A stretch of 64,000 nt of DNA from NCBI RefSeq assembly GCF_030814475.1, contig NZ_JAUSVF010000001.1:2734001-2798000 (forward strand), read 5' to 3'. Position 1 is the stretch's first letter. Each line of letters opens with the position of its first letter. The notes beneath the pieces are model-generated. The model saw only the letters and a program-made list of their open reading frames with translations, did not search any database and was not told the origin of the DNA. Of the stretch, positions 25,725 through 35,209 are shown one piece after another. The DNA comes from Pararhizobium capsulatum DSM 1112 (GTDB lineage: Bacteria > Pseudomonadota > Alphaproteobacteria > Rhizobiales > Rhizobiaceae). The translations under genes and the position numbers were made by a program.

Positions 25725-27404
25725 CTACCGATCCCGGAAGCGGTTGGTGATCGGGTAGCGCCGGTCGCGACCGAAATTCTTCTTGGTGATCTTCACGCCC
25801 GGTGCCGATTGCCGGCGCTTGTATTCGGCAATGTAGAGCAGATGCTCGATCCGGTGCACTGTCGCCTCGTCATGGCCGCGTGCCACGATCTCGGCCGTGC
25901 CCATTTCCTTTTCGACAAGGCACTCCAGAATGTCATCGAGCACCGGATAAGGCGGCAGCGAATCCTGGTCGGTCTGGTTCGGTCGCAACTCGGCAGACGG
26001 CGCCTTGTCGATAATATTCCTCGGGATCACCTCACCGGACGGTCCGAGCGCGCCGGTCGGAACCGTCGTGTTGCGCCAGCGCGACAGGCCGTAGACCTGC
26101 ATCTTGTAGAGATCCTTGATCGGGTTGAAGCCGCCGTTCATGTCGCCATAAAGCGTCGCATAACCCACCGACATCTCCGACTTGTTGCCCGTCGTCACGA
26201 CCATTGAGCCAAATTTGTTCGAGATCGCCATGAGGATCGTACCGCGCGTACGGCTCTGAAGGTTTTCCTCAGTGATACCGGCTTCCGTTCCCTCGAAAAG
26301 CTCCGAAAGCGCACTGGTGAAACCCTCGACGGGCTCCTCAATCGGCACGATGTCATAACGGCAGCCGAGCGCCTTGGCGCATTCCTCGGCATCCTTGAAG
26401 GATTCCGACGAGGTGTAGCGATAGGGCAGCATCAGCGTGCGTACCCTCTCCTCGCCCAGGGCATCGACGGCAAGGGCGGCGCAGATCGCCGAGTCGATGC
26501 CTCCAGAAAGGCCAAGCACGACGTTTTTGAAGCCGTTCTTGTTCACGTAGTCGCGGAAACCCAGCACGCAGGCCCGGTAATCGGCCTCGTCACGTTCCGG
26601 AATCTTGGAAAATGGACCGCCGTCACAGCGCCAGGTTCCATCCTTACGATGCCAGTCAACGACGGCAACCGTCTCTTCGAACTGGCTCATCTGGAAGGCG
26701 AGCGTTTTGTCCGCATTGAAGCCGAAGCTCGCGCCGTCGAACACCAGTTCATCCTGTCCACCCAGCTGGTTGGCAAAAACCAGCGGCAGACCGGATTCGA
26801 TCACCTGGCGCAACACCACCTGATGGCGCACATCAACCTTGCCGCGATAATAGGGCGAGCCGTTCGGCACGAGCAGGATTTCCGCTCCGCTTTCAGCCAA
26901 GGTCTCGCAGACGCCGAGATCGTTCCAGATTTCCTCGCAGATCGGAATACCCAGCCGCACGCCGCGGAAATTCACCGGGCCGGGCATGCTGCCTTCGCTA
27001 AAGACGCGCTTTTCGTCGAATTCGCCGTAATTCGGCAGGTCGATCTTGTCACGCAGGACGAGGATTTTTCCGTCGTCGAGCACGGCGACCGAATTGTGAC
27101 GCCCGGCCTCCCCCTGGCGCGGAAAACCGACGACAACGCCAGGACCACCGTCAGCCGTATCGGCGGCAAGCGCCTCGACCGCCGCCTGGCAGGCTTTCAG
27201 GAATGCCGGCTTCAGGACGAGATCTTCGGGCGGATAGCCCGAGATGAACAATTCGGTCAGAAGCAGCAGATCCGCTCCCTGGCGGGCCGCATCCGCCCGG
27301 GCCTCACGCGCTTTTGCAAGGTTGCCTGCCACATCGCCAACCGTCGGATTGAGCTGTGCAACAGCGATACGAAGCGTCGAGGAAATGGTCTTTTGCGCTG
27401 TCAT
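25725..27404 (-). CDS. nadE: Glutamine-dependent NAD+ synthetase
   Basis: A 559-aa two-domain NadE. The N-terminal nitrilase-type glutaminase has Glu in LLLTELFISGYPPED, Lys in VLRDKIDLPNYGEF and Cys in GIPICEEIWND. The C-terminal synthetase has the P-loop VVLGLSGGIDSA and TTGNKSEMSVGYATLYGD. It amidates deamido-NAD+ to NAD+ using ATP and glutamine in the cytosol. I start at the ATG at 27404 (MTAQKTISSTLRIAVAQLNP), preceded by AAGGCAGG; the frame extends nine residues further without support. Likely the first gene of a transcript continuing into the NYN gene. Confidence 0.96.
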   Translation of the reverse strand: MTAQKTISSTLRIAVAQLNPTVGDVAGNLAKAREARADAARQGADLLLLTELFISGYPPEDLVLKPAFLKACQAAVEALAADTADGGPGVVVGFPRQGEAGRHNSVAVLDDGKILVLRDKIDLPNYGEFDEKRVFSEGSMPGPVNFRGVRLGIPICEEIWNDLGVCETLAESGAEILLVPNGSPYYRGKVDVRHQVVLRQVIESGLPLVFANQLGGQDELVFDGASFGFNADKTLAFQMSQFEETVAVVDWHRKDGTWRCDGGPFSKIPERDEADYRACVLGFRDYVNKNGFKNVVLGLSGGIDSAICAALAVDALGEERVRTLMLPYRYTSSESFKDAEECAKALGCRYDIVPIEEPVEGFTSALSELFEGTEAGITEENLQSRTRGTILMAISNKFGSMVVTTGNKSEMSVGYATLYGDMNGGFNPIKDLYKMQVYGLSRWRNTTVPTGALGPSGEVIPRNIIDKAPSAELRPNQTDQDSLPPYPVLDDILECLVEKEMGTAEIVARGHDEATVHRIEHLLYIAEYKRRQSAPGVKITKKNFGRDRRYPITNRFRDR

Positions 27405-27737
27405 GGACGGGCCTGCCTTGGTTCTGCACATGGATCGCGGTTGAAAACCGCATCCGTTGTTTAGAGCGGTTCACGCGCAAACGGAAGCATTCTGTTGCAC
27501 CTGGCTCAGCCCGTCAGGCACTTCCCGGCAGGTGCGCATGACGACCAGACGCTGCGAAAGCGACCGATTTTCCGCTGGGTGGGCAGGTGAAAAATTTGGC
27601 CAACGACCGCAGTCGGTTGCGGGCACAACTCCCGTGCCGGGTATAGTTTCCTGGGGCCTAGGCAAATTATTCATGTTGCATTCAAGATGACGACTGTATG
27701 ACAGTTTCAAGAAAGTTTTGTAATATTGGAGTAGGCC
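27405..27737. other. Divergent intergenic region between nadE and the phosphoglycerol transferase gene
   Basis: 333 bp without a convincing gene. It begins with TTTAGAGCGGTTCACGCGCAAACGGAAGC-type text (27461-27490) that resembles a dispersed rhizobial intergenic sequence. A 79-codon minus-strand frame here has no ribosome-binding site or recognisable fold. Promoters for both flanking genes must lie here; none is clear enough to mark. Confidence 0.5.
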
Positions 27738-29699
27738 TTGGCCAGTTTCGAAACTGTAGTCGGTACCGTAGCCGCGCCGGGTACGGCAGGATTGGCACCG
27801 TCCTTTGGGACCGGCAAAGCAAAGGCATGGCGGGCGGCGATCCGCGCAAATGCCCGTCGCGTCGCGCTATCTGTCCCGCTTTCCCTCCTCTTGACGTTTT
27901 TGCTCGTCTTTGCGGTCGAATGCATCTCCCGCAACTCCGTCCGCGAAACCGTGCTGTATTTTCTGGATCCGATGCGTCCGGCCTGGACGACAGTCGGCAT
28001 CTTTCTGCTTGTAGCTCTGACAATCGATGCCCTTTTCGCGCGCCAGCATTTCGCCATCCTGTTTCTGGCGCCGCTTGCGCTCATCCCGGCGCTGATCAGC
28101 CACCAGAAGCAGGTCTTTCTTTCAGACCCGCTCTATCCGACGGATTTCCTGTTCGGCCGCCAGATCATGGAGCTGATGCCGGTTCTCGTGCGGGATAGGC
28201 CCTGGACGGCCGTTGGCATCGTTATCGGCGCCATCCTCTCGGTCGTGGCGCTCGCCTGGCTCGTGCGCTACGCTTGGCGCCGCTTCCCCAAGCTGTCGCG
28301 CAAGCCACGGCTCGTGCGACTGGCGATCAGCCTGCCACTGCTCGCCGGCTTCTACAACATCATGGACTACAACGATTTTTCGTGGCTGCGCGACCGCCTT
28401 CGCGTCATCCCGATCATGTGGGACCAGACGGAAAACTATCGCCACAACGGCTTCGCCATGGCCTTTGCCATCAACTTGCCGATGGCAAATGTGACGGCGC
28501 CTGCGGGCTATATGCTGAACGCCATCGAGCAGATCCCGGTCAAGCCGGTCCCGGCCGGCACGAGCCATCGCGGCAAGCCGGATGTCATCGTGCTGATGAG
28601 CGAGTCCCTTTGGGATCCAACCCGCCTGCCGAACCTGAAGCTCTCCGCCGATCCGATGCCGACGATCCGTGAAATGCAGTCGGGCAACATCTTCTCGCCG
28701 GAATTCGGCGGCATGACCGCCAATGTCGAGTTCGAAGCCCTGACCGGCTTCTCGAACGCCTTCTTGCCCTATGGCAGCATTCCGTATCAGCAGTATATCC
28801 GCAACCCGATCCCTTCGCTTGCGACCTTCTTCCGGGGCGAAGGTTATGTGGCGCGCGCCGTCCATCCGTTCCAGAAATGGTTCTGGAACCGTAGCGCCGT
28901 CTACAAGGCCTTCGGTTTTGAAGACTTCCGCTCGGAAGAAAACCTGCCCCCGATGCAGAAGCGAGGCATCTTCGCCTCGGACGAGTCGCTGACCAAGGAA
29001 ATCATCCGCCAGGCCGATCAGCTGCGCGATCCCTTCTTCTTCTTCACGGTAACGCTCCAGGGCCACGGCCCCTACGAGGCAAACCGCTATGCGAAGAACA
29101 CGATCAAGGTCGAAGGCAACCTGCCGGAAGCGGATCGTCAGGTGCTCGAAACCTACGCCCAGGGCGTCAAGGAAGCGGACGTCAGCCTGAAGATGCTGAT
29201 GGATTGGGCAAAAGAACGCGATCGCGAAACCATCATCGTGATCTTCGGCGATCACCTGCCACCGCTCAACACGGTCTACACCAATACCGGCTTCATGCCC
29301 GGCGTCACGGCCTCGCGCAAGGGTCCGCTCGACCAGATGAAGATCCAGCACGAAACCCCGCTTGTCGTCTGGTCGAACAAGACCGGTCCGGTGAAGGATA
29401 TCGGCACGATCAGCCCCGCTTTCCTGTCCTACAAGATCCTGCAGCAGGGCGGCTTCGAGCATCCCTACTACACCGGCTTCCTCGGCAACGTGTTCGATCG
29501 CTACCATATCGTCGACCGCTACATGCTGGTCGGTGCCGATGGCAAGGACAAGGCCAACTGGTCGCGCGAGAAGACTGTCGATCCAACCGTACGCGACTAT
29601 CGTTTCCTTGAACACGACATGATGTTCGGCAAGCGCTACGGGACCGATCGCTTCTTCCAGTCACACGCCGAGCTCTTCCCCGCACAGCCTGCCATGTAG
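27738..29699 (+). CDS. LtaS/MdoB-family phosphoglycerol transferase (possible CgmB-type)
   Basis: A 653-aa membrane sulfatase-fold enzyme. About five helices occupy residues 40-215, then a periplasmic catalytic domain: metal ligand in VIVLMSESLWDPT, nucleophile Thr at about residue 327 in GGMTANVEFEALTG, PFFFFTVTLQGHGPYEANRY, and IVIFGDHLPPL. The fold transfers phosphoglycerol from phosphatidylglycerol to an acceptor. In rhizobia the known acceptor is periplasmic cyclic beta-glucan (CgmB), so that role is plausible but not proven. No ATG fits the N-terminus; the start is TTG at 27738 with GGAGTAGG just upstream, so translation may be deliberately weak. Confidence 0.88.
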   Translation: MASFETVVGTVAAPGTAGLAPSFGTGKAKAWRAAIRANARRVALSVPLSLLLTFLLVFAVECISRNSVRETVLYFLDPMRPAWTTVGIFLLVALTIDALFARQHFAILFLAPLALIPALISHQKQVFLSDPLYPTDFLFGRQIMELMPVLVRDRPWTAVGIVIGAILSVVALAWLVRYAWRRFPKLSRKPRLVRLAISLPLLAGFYNIMDYNDFSWLRDRLRVIPIMWDQTENYRHNGFAMAFAINLPMANVTAPAGYMLNAIEQIPVKPVPAGTSHRGKPDVIVLMSESLWDPTRLPNLKLSADPMPTIREMQSGNIFSPEFGGMTANVEFEALTGFSNAFLPYGSIPYQQYIRNPIPSLATFFRGEGYVARAVHPFQKWFWNRSAVYKAFGFEDFRSEENLPPMQKRGIFASDESLTKEIIRQADQLRDPFFFFTVTLQGHGPYEANRYAKNTIKVEGNLPEADRQVLETYAQGVKEADVSLKMLMDWAKERDRETIIVIFGDHLPPLNTVYTNTGFMPGVTASRKGPLDQMKIQHETPLVVWSNKTGPVKDIGTISPAFLSYKILQQGGFEHPYYTGFLGNVFDRYHIVDRYMLVGADGKDKANWSREKTVDPTVRDYRFLEHDMMFGKRYGTDRFFQSHAELFPAQPAM

Positions 29700-29803
29700 G
29701 GTCAGGCCGGATTAAGATCACTCGAACGCACGAGGCATAACTGCGAAGCTGCCAACCGCCTGTTTCTATTGTAGACAGGTGGTAGCAGTAGCGGAGCAGT
29801 CCC

Positions 29804-30349
29804 ATGTCCAATTTTGACGACGTCACCCACACTCTGTTTGGCAAAACCAAGGACGAACTTGGCGACGTCGAGCGTTTTGTCCTTCGCCACGCCAAGGAGC
29901 GACGCACGCTTGCCCGCAACGTCAATTCGGAATTCGATTCGACGCAAAGCCCCGGCGATCGCATGTCTGACAGGATCGCCCGTATCGGCGGCTCCTGGGG
30001 TTTCATCACCGGCTTCATGGCCTTTCTGGTGTTCTGGGCGGTCCTCAACACGATCATCCTCTCAAGAGAGGCCTTCGACCCCTATCCTTTCATTTTTCTC
30101 AATCTCGTCCTGTCTATGATTGCCGCGATCCAGGCGCCAATCATCATGATGTCGCAGAACCGGCAATCCGCGAAGGATCGGCTGAGCGCCAGCAAGGACT
30201 ACGAGGTCAATCTCAAATCCGAAGTCGAGCTGATCGCCCTCCATCATAAGATCGACACGGTGCTGTTGCGGGAGATCGCCGAGCTTCGTGGCGATGTCGC
30301 GCGCCTTCACGAGCAACTTGTGCGCGCTCGTGGAAATCCCGAAAACTGA
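29804..30349 (+). CDS. DUF1003 membrane protein
   Basis: A 181-aa protein with a charged N-terminal segment, two membrane helices (WGFITGFMAFLVFWAVLNTIIL and FIFLNLVLSMIAAIQAPIIMM) and a cytoplasmic coiled tail EVELIALHHKIDTVLLREIAELRGDVARLHEQL. The linker DPYPFIFLNLVLS and the MMSQNRQ turn are the DUF1003 signatures. GCGGAGCAG precedes the ATG, and an imperfect dyad CCGCCTGT...ACAGGTGG lies at about 29756-29782. Function unknown; the family is often linked to metal or envelope stress in annotation. Confidence 0.88.
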   Translation: MSNFDDVTHTLFGKTKDELGDVERFVLRHAKERRTLARNVNSEFDSTQSPGDRMSDRIARIGGSWGFITGFMAFLVFWAVLNTIILSREAFDPYPFIFLNLVLSMIAAIQAPIIMMSQNRQSAKDRLSASKDYEVNLKSEVELIALHHKIDTVLLREIAELRGDVARLHEQLVRARGNPEN

Positions 30350-30586
30350 TCGGTTACCACGACTTCCACCGAACCGTTAGAAATCCGAAGGTCATGCGGC
30401 CGGTTCTGGTGCAATGACGCGCGCCCGAAATTTCATGCCATGAAGTTTTTTTTCGAACAGATCGAGAGGCTGACACGTTATAGACTTGCCGCATAACGGC
30501 AGGCCGGGCAATTTTCGGAAAGCGATTCCGGCACTGAAGCGAACCTAATGCGTCGGCCCGCCGAAATACAATGGACTTCCAGGATC

Positions 30587-31543
30587 ATGATCGTCGCACC
30601 ATCGCCTGCTCAGCAAAAACAAGCCCGCCCGCTGAGGATTACTCCGGAAACACTGATGGCCCATCCGGCCTATTTTCCCGTCCTCCAGCAATGCGCCCGG
30701 CATCTGGTCGGGCTCTACGATCATTTTCCACGCGTGGCCCGCCTTGTGTCGTCGCAGCAGAAATGGCTGCTGAGCCAGGCGGCCTATGCCCTCCACCTTG
30801 AGCGCGACCCCAAGGATCCGCTGAGCGGCATCACCGCCTCGCGCCTTCTCGACATCATGGTCAAGTTCGGCGCTGCCAGCCGAAACACGGCGACTGCCTT
30901 CCTCGCGGAAATGCTGGCCTACAAGCTGATCCGCGACGTTCCCGGCAACACCAACCGACGCTCGCGCCCCCTGGAGCCCACCGAGGTTAGTGTCGATGCC
31001 ATGGAAAAATGGTTCCGGGGCCAGATGCACAGCCTCGACCTGCTCGATGAGGGTACACGCGTTGCACAGCTGGATGCAGATCCGACCATCTTCAACCGCG
31101 CCCAACCGATTGCCGCGAAACGACTGATCGAAGACATGGTCTGGCGTGACCCCGCGCCTTGCATCGCCTCATTTGTATGGACGGAGAATGGCGGTCTGCT
31201 GCTGGATGATTTCATGTCTCGGATCACGACGACGGGCACACGCGAACATCCCTACCGCGCAGACGCTCTCAATTTCTCCGAGCTTTCCATTCACTACGGT
31301 CTTTCACGAACCCATATCCGTCGCCTCTTTGCCCGCGCCGAAGCAAATGGCTGGATCGGTCGCGAGGAAAGAACCGGCCGCAAGCGCCAGATCTGGGTCT
31401 CAGAGGCCTTTGTCGAGACCTATATGGCGTGGCAGGCCATCAAGCTCTGCGCCCTCGACCAGGCCTTCTTGATTGCCATAGACCAGACGTCCCGGCAACG
31501 CCCTGCGAAGCGCCTGTTTCAGCTGGTCGAACCCGCAAACTGA
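30587..31543 (+). CDS. Winged-helix/HTH protein, unassigned, 318 aa
   Basis: A soluble protein of 318 aa. The C-terminal third has a helix-turn-helix pattern: LNFSELSIHYGLSRTHIRRLFARAEANGWIGREERTGRKRQIWVS, followed by helices. An earlier segment (ITASRLLDIMVKFGAASRNTATAFLAEMLAYKLIR) looks like a second HTH/winged-helix unit, so the protein may carry two. No sensor domain is obvious. I start at the ATG at 30587 with AGGA upstream; the frame extends to an ATG at 30548. The last 25 bp overlap the convergent GFA gene. Probably a transcription regulator; its targets are not shown. Confidence 0.75.
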   Translation: MIVAPSPAQQKQARPLRITPETLMAHPAYFPVLQQCARHLVGLYDHFPRVARLVSSQQKWLLSQAAYALHLERDPKDPLSGITASRLLDIMVKFGAASRNTATAFLAEMLAYKLIRDVPGNTNRRSRPLEPTEVSVDAMEKWFRGQMHSLDLLDEGTRVAQLDADPTIFNRAQPIAAKRLIEDMVWRDPAPCIASFVWTENGGLLLDDFMSRITTTGTREHPYRADALNFSELSIHYGLSRTHIRRLFARAEANGWIGREERTGRKRQIWVSEAFVETYMAWQAIKLCALDQAFLIAIDQTSRQRPAKRLFQLVEPAN

Positions 31544-31917
31544 GGCGCATCGTCGGATATCTCGTAGAAATCCGCCTTGTCCGCACAAAAGATGTGAACG
31601 CCAATCGTCAGGCCGGATGGCTGATCGAAACTGCCGGCCATGATCGATATATCGTCGCGACCGTCCGCTTTCCAGAAGAGGGCCGATCCGCAAACGCGGC
31701 AAAACCCCCGGCCCGCCCCATCGCTGGCGCGGTACAACGTCACATTGTCGGCGCCCTCTACATCAAGTCTGTCATCGCTGACATTCGTCGCGGCATAGTG
31801 AAGCCCTGTCTGCCGCCGGCATTGCGAGCAATGACAGGCGACAACCTCACGCAAAACACCACGGGTCTCGAAACGAACCGCGCCGCACCGACAGCCTCCC
31901 GTGTGAACCATATCCAT
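31519..31917 (-). CDS. GFA (CENP-V/formaldehyde-activating enzyme-like) zinc protein
   Basis: A 132-aa Mss4-like fold protein. Zinc ligands are visible in GGCRCGAVRF (N-terminus), ACHCSQCRRQTG and FCRVCGSALFW. This is the GFA family, named after a glutathione-formaldehyde enzyme, though most members have no proven activity. The 3' end overlaps the HTH gene by 25 bp tail to tail. The DAHP synthase terminator lies directly upstream, so it is an independent unit. Confidence 0.88.
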   Translation of the reverse strand: MDMVHTGGCRCGAVRFETRGVLREVVACHCSQCRRQTGLHYAATNVSDDRLDVEGADNVTLYRASDGAGRGFCRVCGSALFWKADGRDDISIMAGSFDQPSGLTIGVHIFCADKADFYEISDDAPQFAGSTS

Positions 31918-31930
31918 AAATCCCCCTCAA

Positions 31931-31968
31931 AAACAAAAAAACCGGGCCAACATCAAATGTCAGCCCGG
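31931..31968 (-). terminator. Terminator of the DAHP synthase gene
   Basis: CCGGGC (31942-31947) pairs with GCCCGG (31963-31968) with further pairing inside. On the minus strand it is followed by a T-rich run (A-run at 31931-31941 on the plus strand). It lies 45 bp beyond the DAHP synthase stop. Confidence 0.75.
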
Positions 31969-32013
31969 CCCTGTCAATTTCATTGGCTTCAATCGTTCAA
32001 TCAGCGTCGCTGA

Positions 32014-33387
32014 TCAGCCGTTGACCACCATCCGCTTTTCGTCGCGGCCGCCCTTCATGCGCTCGGCCAGCAGGAACGCGAGTTCCAGGGCCTGATCGGC
32101 ATTGAGGCGCGGATCGCAATGGGTGTGATAACGATCGGCAAGGTCGGCGCCGGAAAGTGCCCGTGCGCCACCGGTGCATTCGGTCACGTCATTTCCCGTC
32201 ATCTCGATATGGATGCCGCCCGGATGCGTACCTTCCGCGCGGTGGATCTGGAAGAAGCTTTCGACTTCCAACAAAATCCGCTCGAATGGACGGGTCTTGT
32301 AGCTGTTGAGCGTGATCGTGTTGCCATGCATCGGATCGCAGGACCAGACGACCTTCTTGCCCTCTTTTTGCACGGCACGGATCAGACGCGGCAGATGCTC
32401 GGCAACCTTGTCGTGACCGAAGCGGCAGATCAACGTCAGACGGCCGGCCTCGTTTGCCGGGTTCAGGATATCGATCAGCTCGATCAGACCGTCAGCCGTC
32501 ATCGACGGTCCACACTTCAGGCCGATCGGGTTCTTGATGCCCCGGCAATATTCGACATGGGCGTGATCAGGCTGACGTGTACGATCGCCGATCCAGATCA
32601 TATGGCCGGACGTGGCATACCAGTCTCCGGACGTCGAATCGACGCGGGTCAGCGCCTGCTCGTAACCGAGCAACAGTGCCTCGTGGCTGGTGAAGAAATC
32701 GGTTTCGCGCAGGCTCGGATTGCTCTCCGGCGTGATGCCGATCGCCTTCATGAAATCCATGGTTTCGGAAATCCGGTCGGCAAGCTTGCGGTAGCGCTCG
32801 GCCTGCGGACTATCCTTGACGAAACCAAGCATCCACTGGTGCACGTTGTCGAGGTTGGCATAGCCACCCTGGGCAAAGGCGCGCAACAGGTTCAGCGTCG
32901 CGGCAGACTGGCGGTACGCCATGATCTGGCGTTCCGGATCCGGAATACGGGCCTTCTCGTTAAATTCGATGCCGTTGATGATATCGCCGCGGTAGCTTGG
33001 CAGCTCGACCTCACCCTGACGCTCGACATTCGACGAACGCGGCTTGGCGAACTGGCCGGCAATACGGCCGATCTTGACGACCGGCTGCTGGGCGCCAAAC
33101 GTCAGTGCCACGGCCATCTGCAGGAAAGCGCGGAAGAAGTCGCGGATATTATCGGCACCGTGCTCGGCAAAGCTCTCGGCACAGTCGCCGCCCTGCAACA
33201 GGAAGCCGCGGCCTTCGGAAACATTGGCAAGTGCGGTCTTCAGGCGACGGGCTTCACCGGCAAAAACCAGCGGCGGATAGGTCGCGAGCTGCGCCTCGGT
33301 CGCGGCAAGAGCCGCCAAATCCGGATAGTCCGGTACCTGCTGAATAGGCTTCTGCCGCCAGCTGCTCGGGTTCCAATTCTGCGCCAT
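32014..33387 (-). CDS. Class II 3-deoxy-7-phosphoheptulonate (DAHP) synthase
   Basis: A 457-aa plant-type (class II) DAHP synthase. Signatures are [62 protein letters not shown] and [17 protein letters not shown]. It condenses PEP and erythrose-4-phosphate as the first step of the shikimate pathway. I start at the ATG at 33387 ([10 protein letters not shown]) with AGGTGAG upstream; the frame runs on 17 more codons without support. Its own terminator lies downstream, and gor begins a separate unit 148 bp upstream. Confidence 0.96.
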   Translation of the reverse strand: MAQNWNPSSWRQKPIQQVPDYPDLAALAATEAQLATYPPLVFAGEARRLKTALANVSEGRGFLLQGGDCAESFAEHGADNIRDFFRAFLQMAVALTFGAQQPVVKIGRIAGQFAKPRSSNVERQGEVELPSYRGDIINGIEFNEKARIPDPERQIMAYRQSAATLNLLRAFAQGGYANLDNVHQWMLGFVKDSPQAERYRKLADRISETMDFMKAIGITPESNPSLRETDFFTSHEALLLGYEQALTRVDSTSGDWYATSGHMIWIGDRTRQPDHAHVEYCRGIKNPIGLKCGPSMTADGLIELIDILNPANEAGRLTLICRFGHDKVAEHLPRLIRAVQKEGKKVVWSCDPMHGNTITLNSYKTRPFERILLEVESFFQIHRAEGTHPGGIHIEMTGNDVTECTGGARALSGADLADRYHTHCDPRLNADQALELAFLLAERMKGGRDEKRMVVNG

Positions 33388-33535
33388 GATACTCACCTGT
33401 TCGTCAACCGGTCTTTGTCGCCGGTATAGGTATCCCAAAGTCCGCGGCTTATAGACCTTGCGGGGCTGCTTGTACAGTCATACGAACTGTTCACAATCGC
33501 CGATATCCGGCCCCTTGAACCGCCAGACCTTGCCC

Positions 33536-34924
33536 CTACAGCCGTTCGCCGTTCTTGATCCGGTAGCTCGGCGTATACATCGTCACCAGCTCTTCCGCGG
33601 CAGTCGGATGCACGGCCATGGTGCGATCGAAGACATCCTTCGTCACGCCGGCCTTCAACGAAATGCCCAGAAGCTGGGCCATCTCGCCGGCATCATGGCC
33701 GAGGATGTGTGCGCCTATAACCTTGCGATCGGCAGCATTGACGATCAGCTTCATGATCATCCTTTCCGTCCGCCCGGAAAGCGTCGCCTTCATCGGCCGG
33801 AACTCGGCGCGATAAACCTCGAGCTCTTCGAATTTACGCCCGGCCTCTTCCTCCGTCAAACCGACAGTACCGATCTCCGGCTGCGAGAAGACGGCCGTCG
33901 CGATCAGGTCGTGATCCGGCGATGTCGGGTTGTTGCGATACTCCGTCTCGATAAAGCACATCGCCTCGTGGATCGCGACCGGGGTCAGCTGCACCCGGTT
34001 CGTCACGTCACCGAGTGCATATACGCCCGGTGCGCTTGTCCGCGAGAATGCATCGACGACGATGGCGCCCTGCGCATCGACGGTCACGCCGGCCTTTTCC
34101 AGCCCGAGCCCCGTGGTGTTTGGAACGCGCCCCAGCGCCAGCATCACCTGATCGACCGTCAGCACGCCGTGGTTCTTGGTCTCGGCAACACGCCGGCCGT
34201 CGCCATCAACAGTGATCGATTGCAGTATGTCCTCGCACAAGATCTTGATGCCCTTGGCCTCCATCTCCTTGTGAAGCCCACGGCGCAGATCGTGATCGAA
34301 GCGGGAGAGGATTTCCTGGCCGCGGTAGATCAGCGTGGTGTCGACACCGAGACCGTGGAAGATATTGGCGAATTCCACGGCAATATAACCACCGCCGGCG
34401 ATCAGGATAGATTTCGGCAGCTCCGGCAGATCGAAGGCCTCGTTGGAGGAGATGCAAAACTCGTAGCCCGGAAGGGCCGCATGCGGCGTCGGATGGCCGC
34501 CAACGGCAATCACGATGCGCTCGGCGGTAACCGTCCTGTCCTCGCTGACGAGGCGGATGCTGTTTGGTCCGACAAGTTCCGCACGGCTGTTGAAAATCTC
34601 CGCGCCGGCATTATCGAGGCCCTTGCGATAGAGCCCTTCAAGCCGGGTGATTTCCTTTTCCTTGGCCGCCGTCAGCGCCTTCCAGTCGAAGCTGCGTTCG
34701 CCGACCGTCCAGCCGAACCCCTCGGCGTCTTCGAAGGCTTCGGAGAATTGCGACGCATAGACATAAAGCTTCTTCGGCACGCAGCCACGAATGACGCAGG
34801 TCCCGCCGTAGCGGAATTCTTCCGCTATACCAACCTTCTTGCCGAGCGATGCGGCCACGCGACCGCTGCGCACGCCTCCCGAACCGCCACCGATGACGAA
34901 GAGGTCGTAATCATAAGAAGCCAT
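33536..34924 (-). CDS. gor: Glutathione-disulfide reductase
   Basis: A 462-aa flavin disulfide reductase: FAD site YDYDLFVIGGGSGGVRSG, redox-active cysteines in GGTCVIRGCVPKKL, NADPH site ILIAGGGYIAVEFANIFHGLG, and the dimer-interface active site VHPTAAEELVTM. It reduces GSSG with NADPH in the cytosol. The start is the ATG at 34924; a TTG two codons earlier is in frame but less likely. Upstream lie DUF2059 and rpiA on the same strand, but a terminator separates them from gor. Confidence 0.95.
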   Translation of the reverse strand: MASYDYDLFVIGGGSGGVRSGRVAASLGKKVGIAEEFRYGGTCVIRGCVPKKLYVYASQFSEAFEDAEGFGWTVGERSFDWKALTAAKEKEITRLEGLYRKGLDNAGAEIFNSRAELVGPNSIRLVSEDRTVTAERIVIAVGGHPTPHAALPGYEFCISSNEAFDLPELPKSILIAGGGYIAVEFANIFHGLGVDTTLIYRGQEILSRFDHDLRRGLHKEMEAKGIKILCEDILQSITVDGDGRRVAETKNHGVLTVDQVMLALGRVPNTTGLGLEKAGVTVDAQGAIVVDAFSRTSAPGVYALGDVTNRVQLTPVAIHEAMCFIETEYRNNPTSPDHDLIATAVFSQPEIGTVGLTEEEAGRKFEELEVYRAEFRPMKATLSGRTERMIMKLIVNAADRKVIGAHILGHDAGEMAQLLGISLKAGVTKDVFDRTMAVHPTAAEELVTMYTPSYRIKNGERL

Positions 34925-35146
34925 GCTCAAAAACTCCCGAACGGGTCAGGCGCAGAACGTGCTGACGCACGAGGCCAGGATGGATGGCGTTCGGTGGGAA
35001 ATGGCAGGCACGACCGCTCCATTCCGACAGATTGCCGCGCACCTGATATAGGGGCGTAGTTCCACCCTGCAAAGGCCATGGGCGCGATGTGCGACATCTC
35101 ATCCACACCGCAACTGAAGTAGCCCGGGACCTTTTACATAAGTCCA

Positions 35147-35183
35147 AAAGAAAAGGGCCGCGCGAAAGACGATCGCGCGGCCC
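35147..35183 (-). terminator. Terminator downstream of the DUF2059 gene
   Basis: GGGCCGCGCG (35155-35164) and CGCGCGGCCC (35174-35183) form a perfect 10-bp stem with a 9-nt loop. On the minus strand it is followed by a T-rich tract. It lies 26 bp after the DUF2059 stop and before gor. Confidence 0.85.
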
Positions 35184-35209
35184 CAAAATATGGTTTTCTG
35201 CCGAAATGC

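Noticed and set aside
27471..27710. 79-codon minus-strand frame between nadE and the phosphoglycerol transferase gene
   Set aside because: No ribosome-binding site, and it crosses what must be the divergent promoter region.
28122..29615. 497-codon minus-strand frame opposite the phosphoglycerol transferase
   Set aside because: No recognisable domain, and codon use is that of a reverse shadow of a strongly supported gene.
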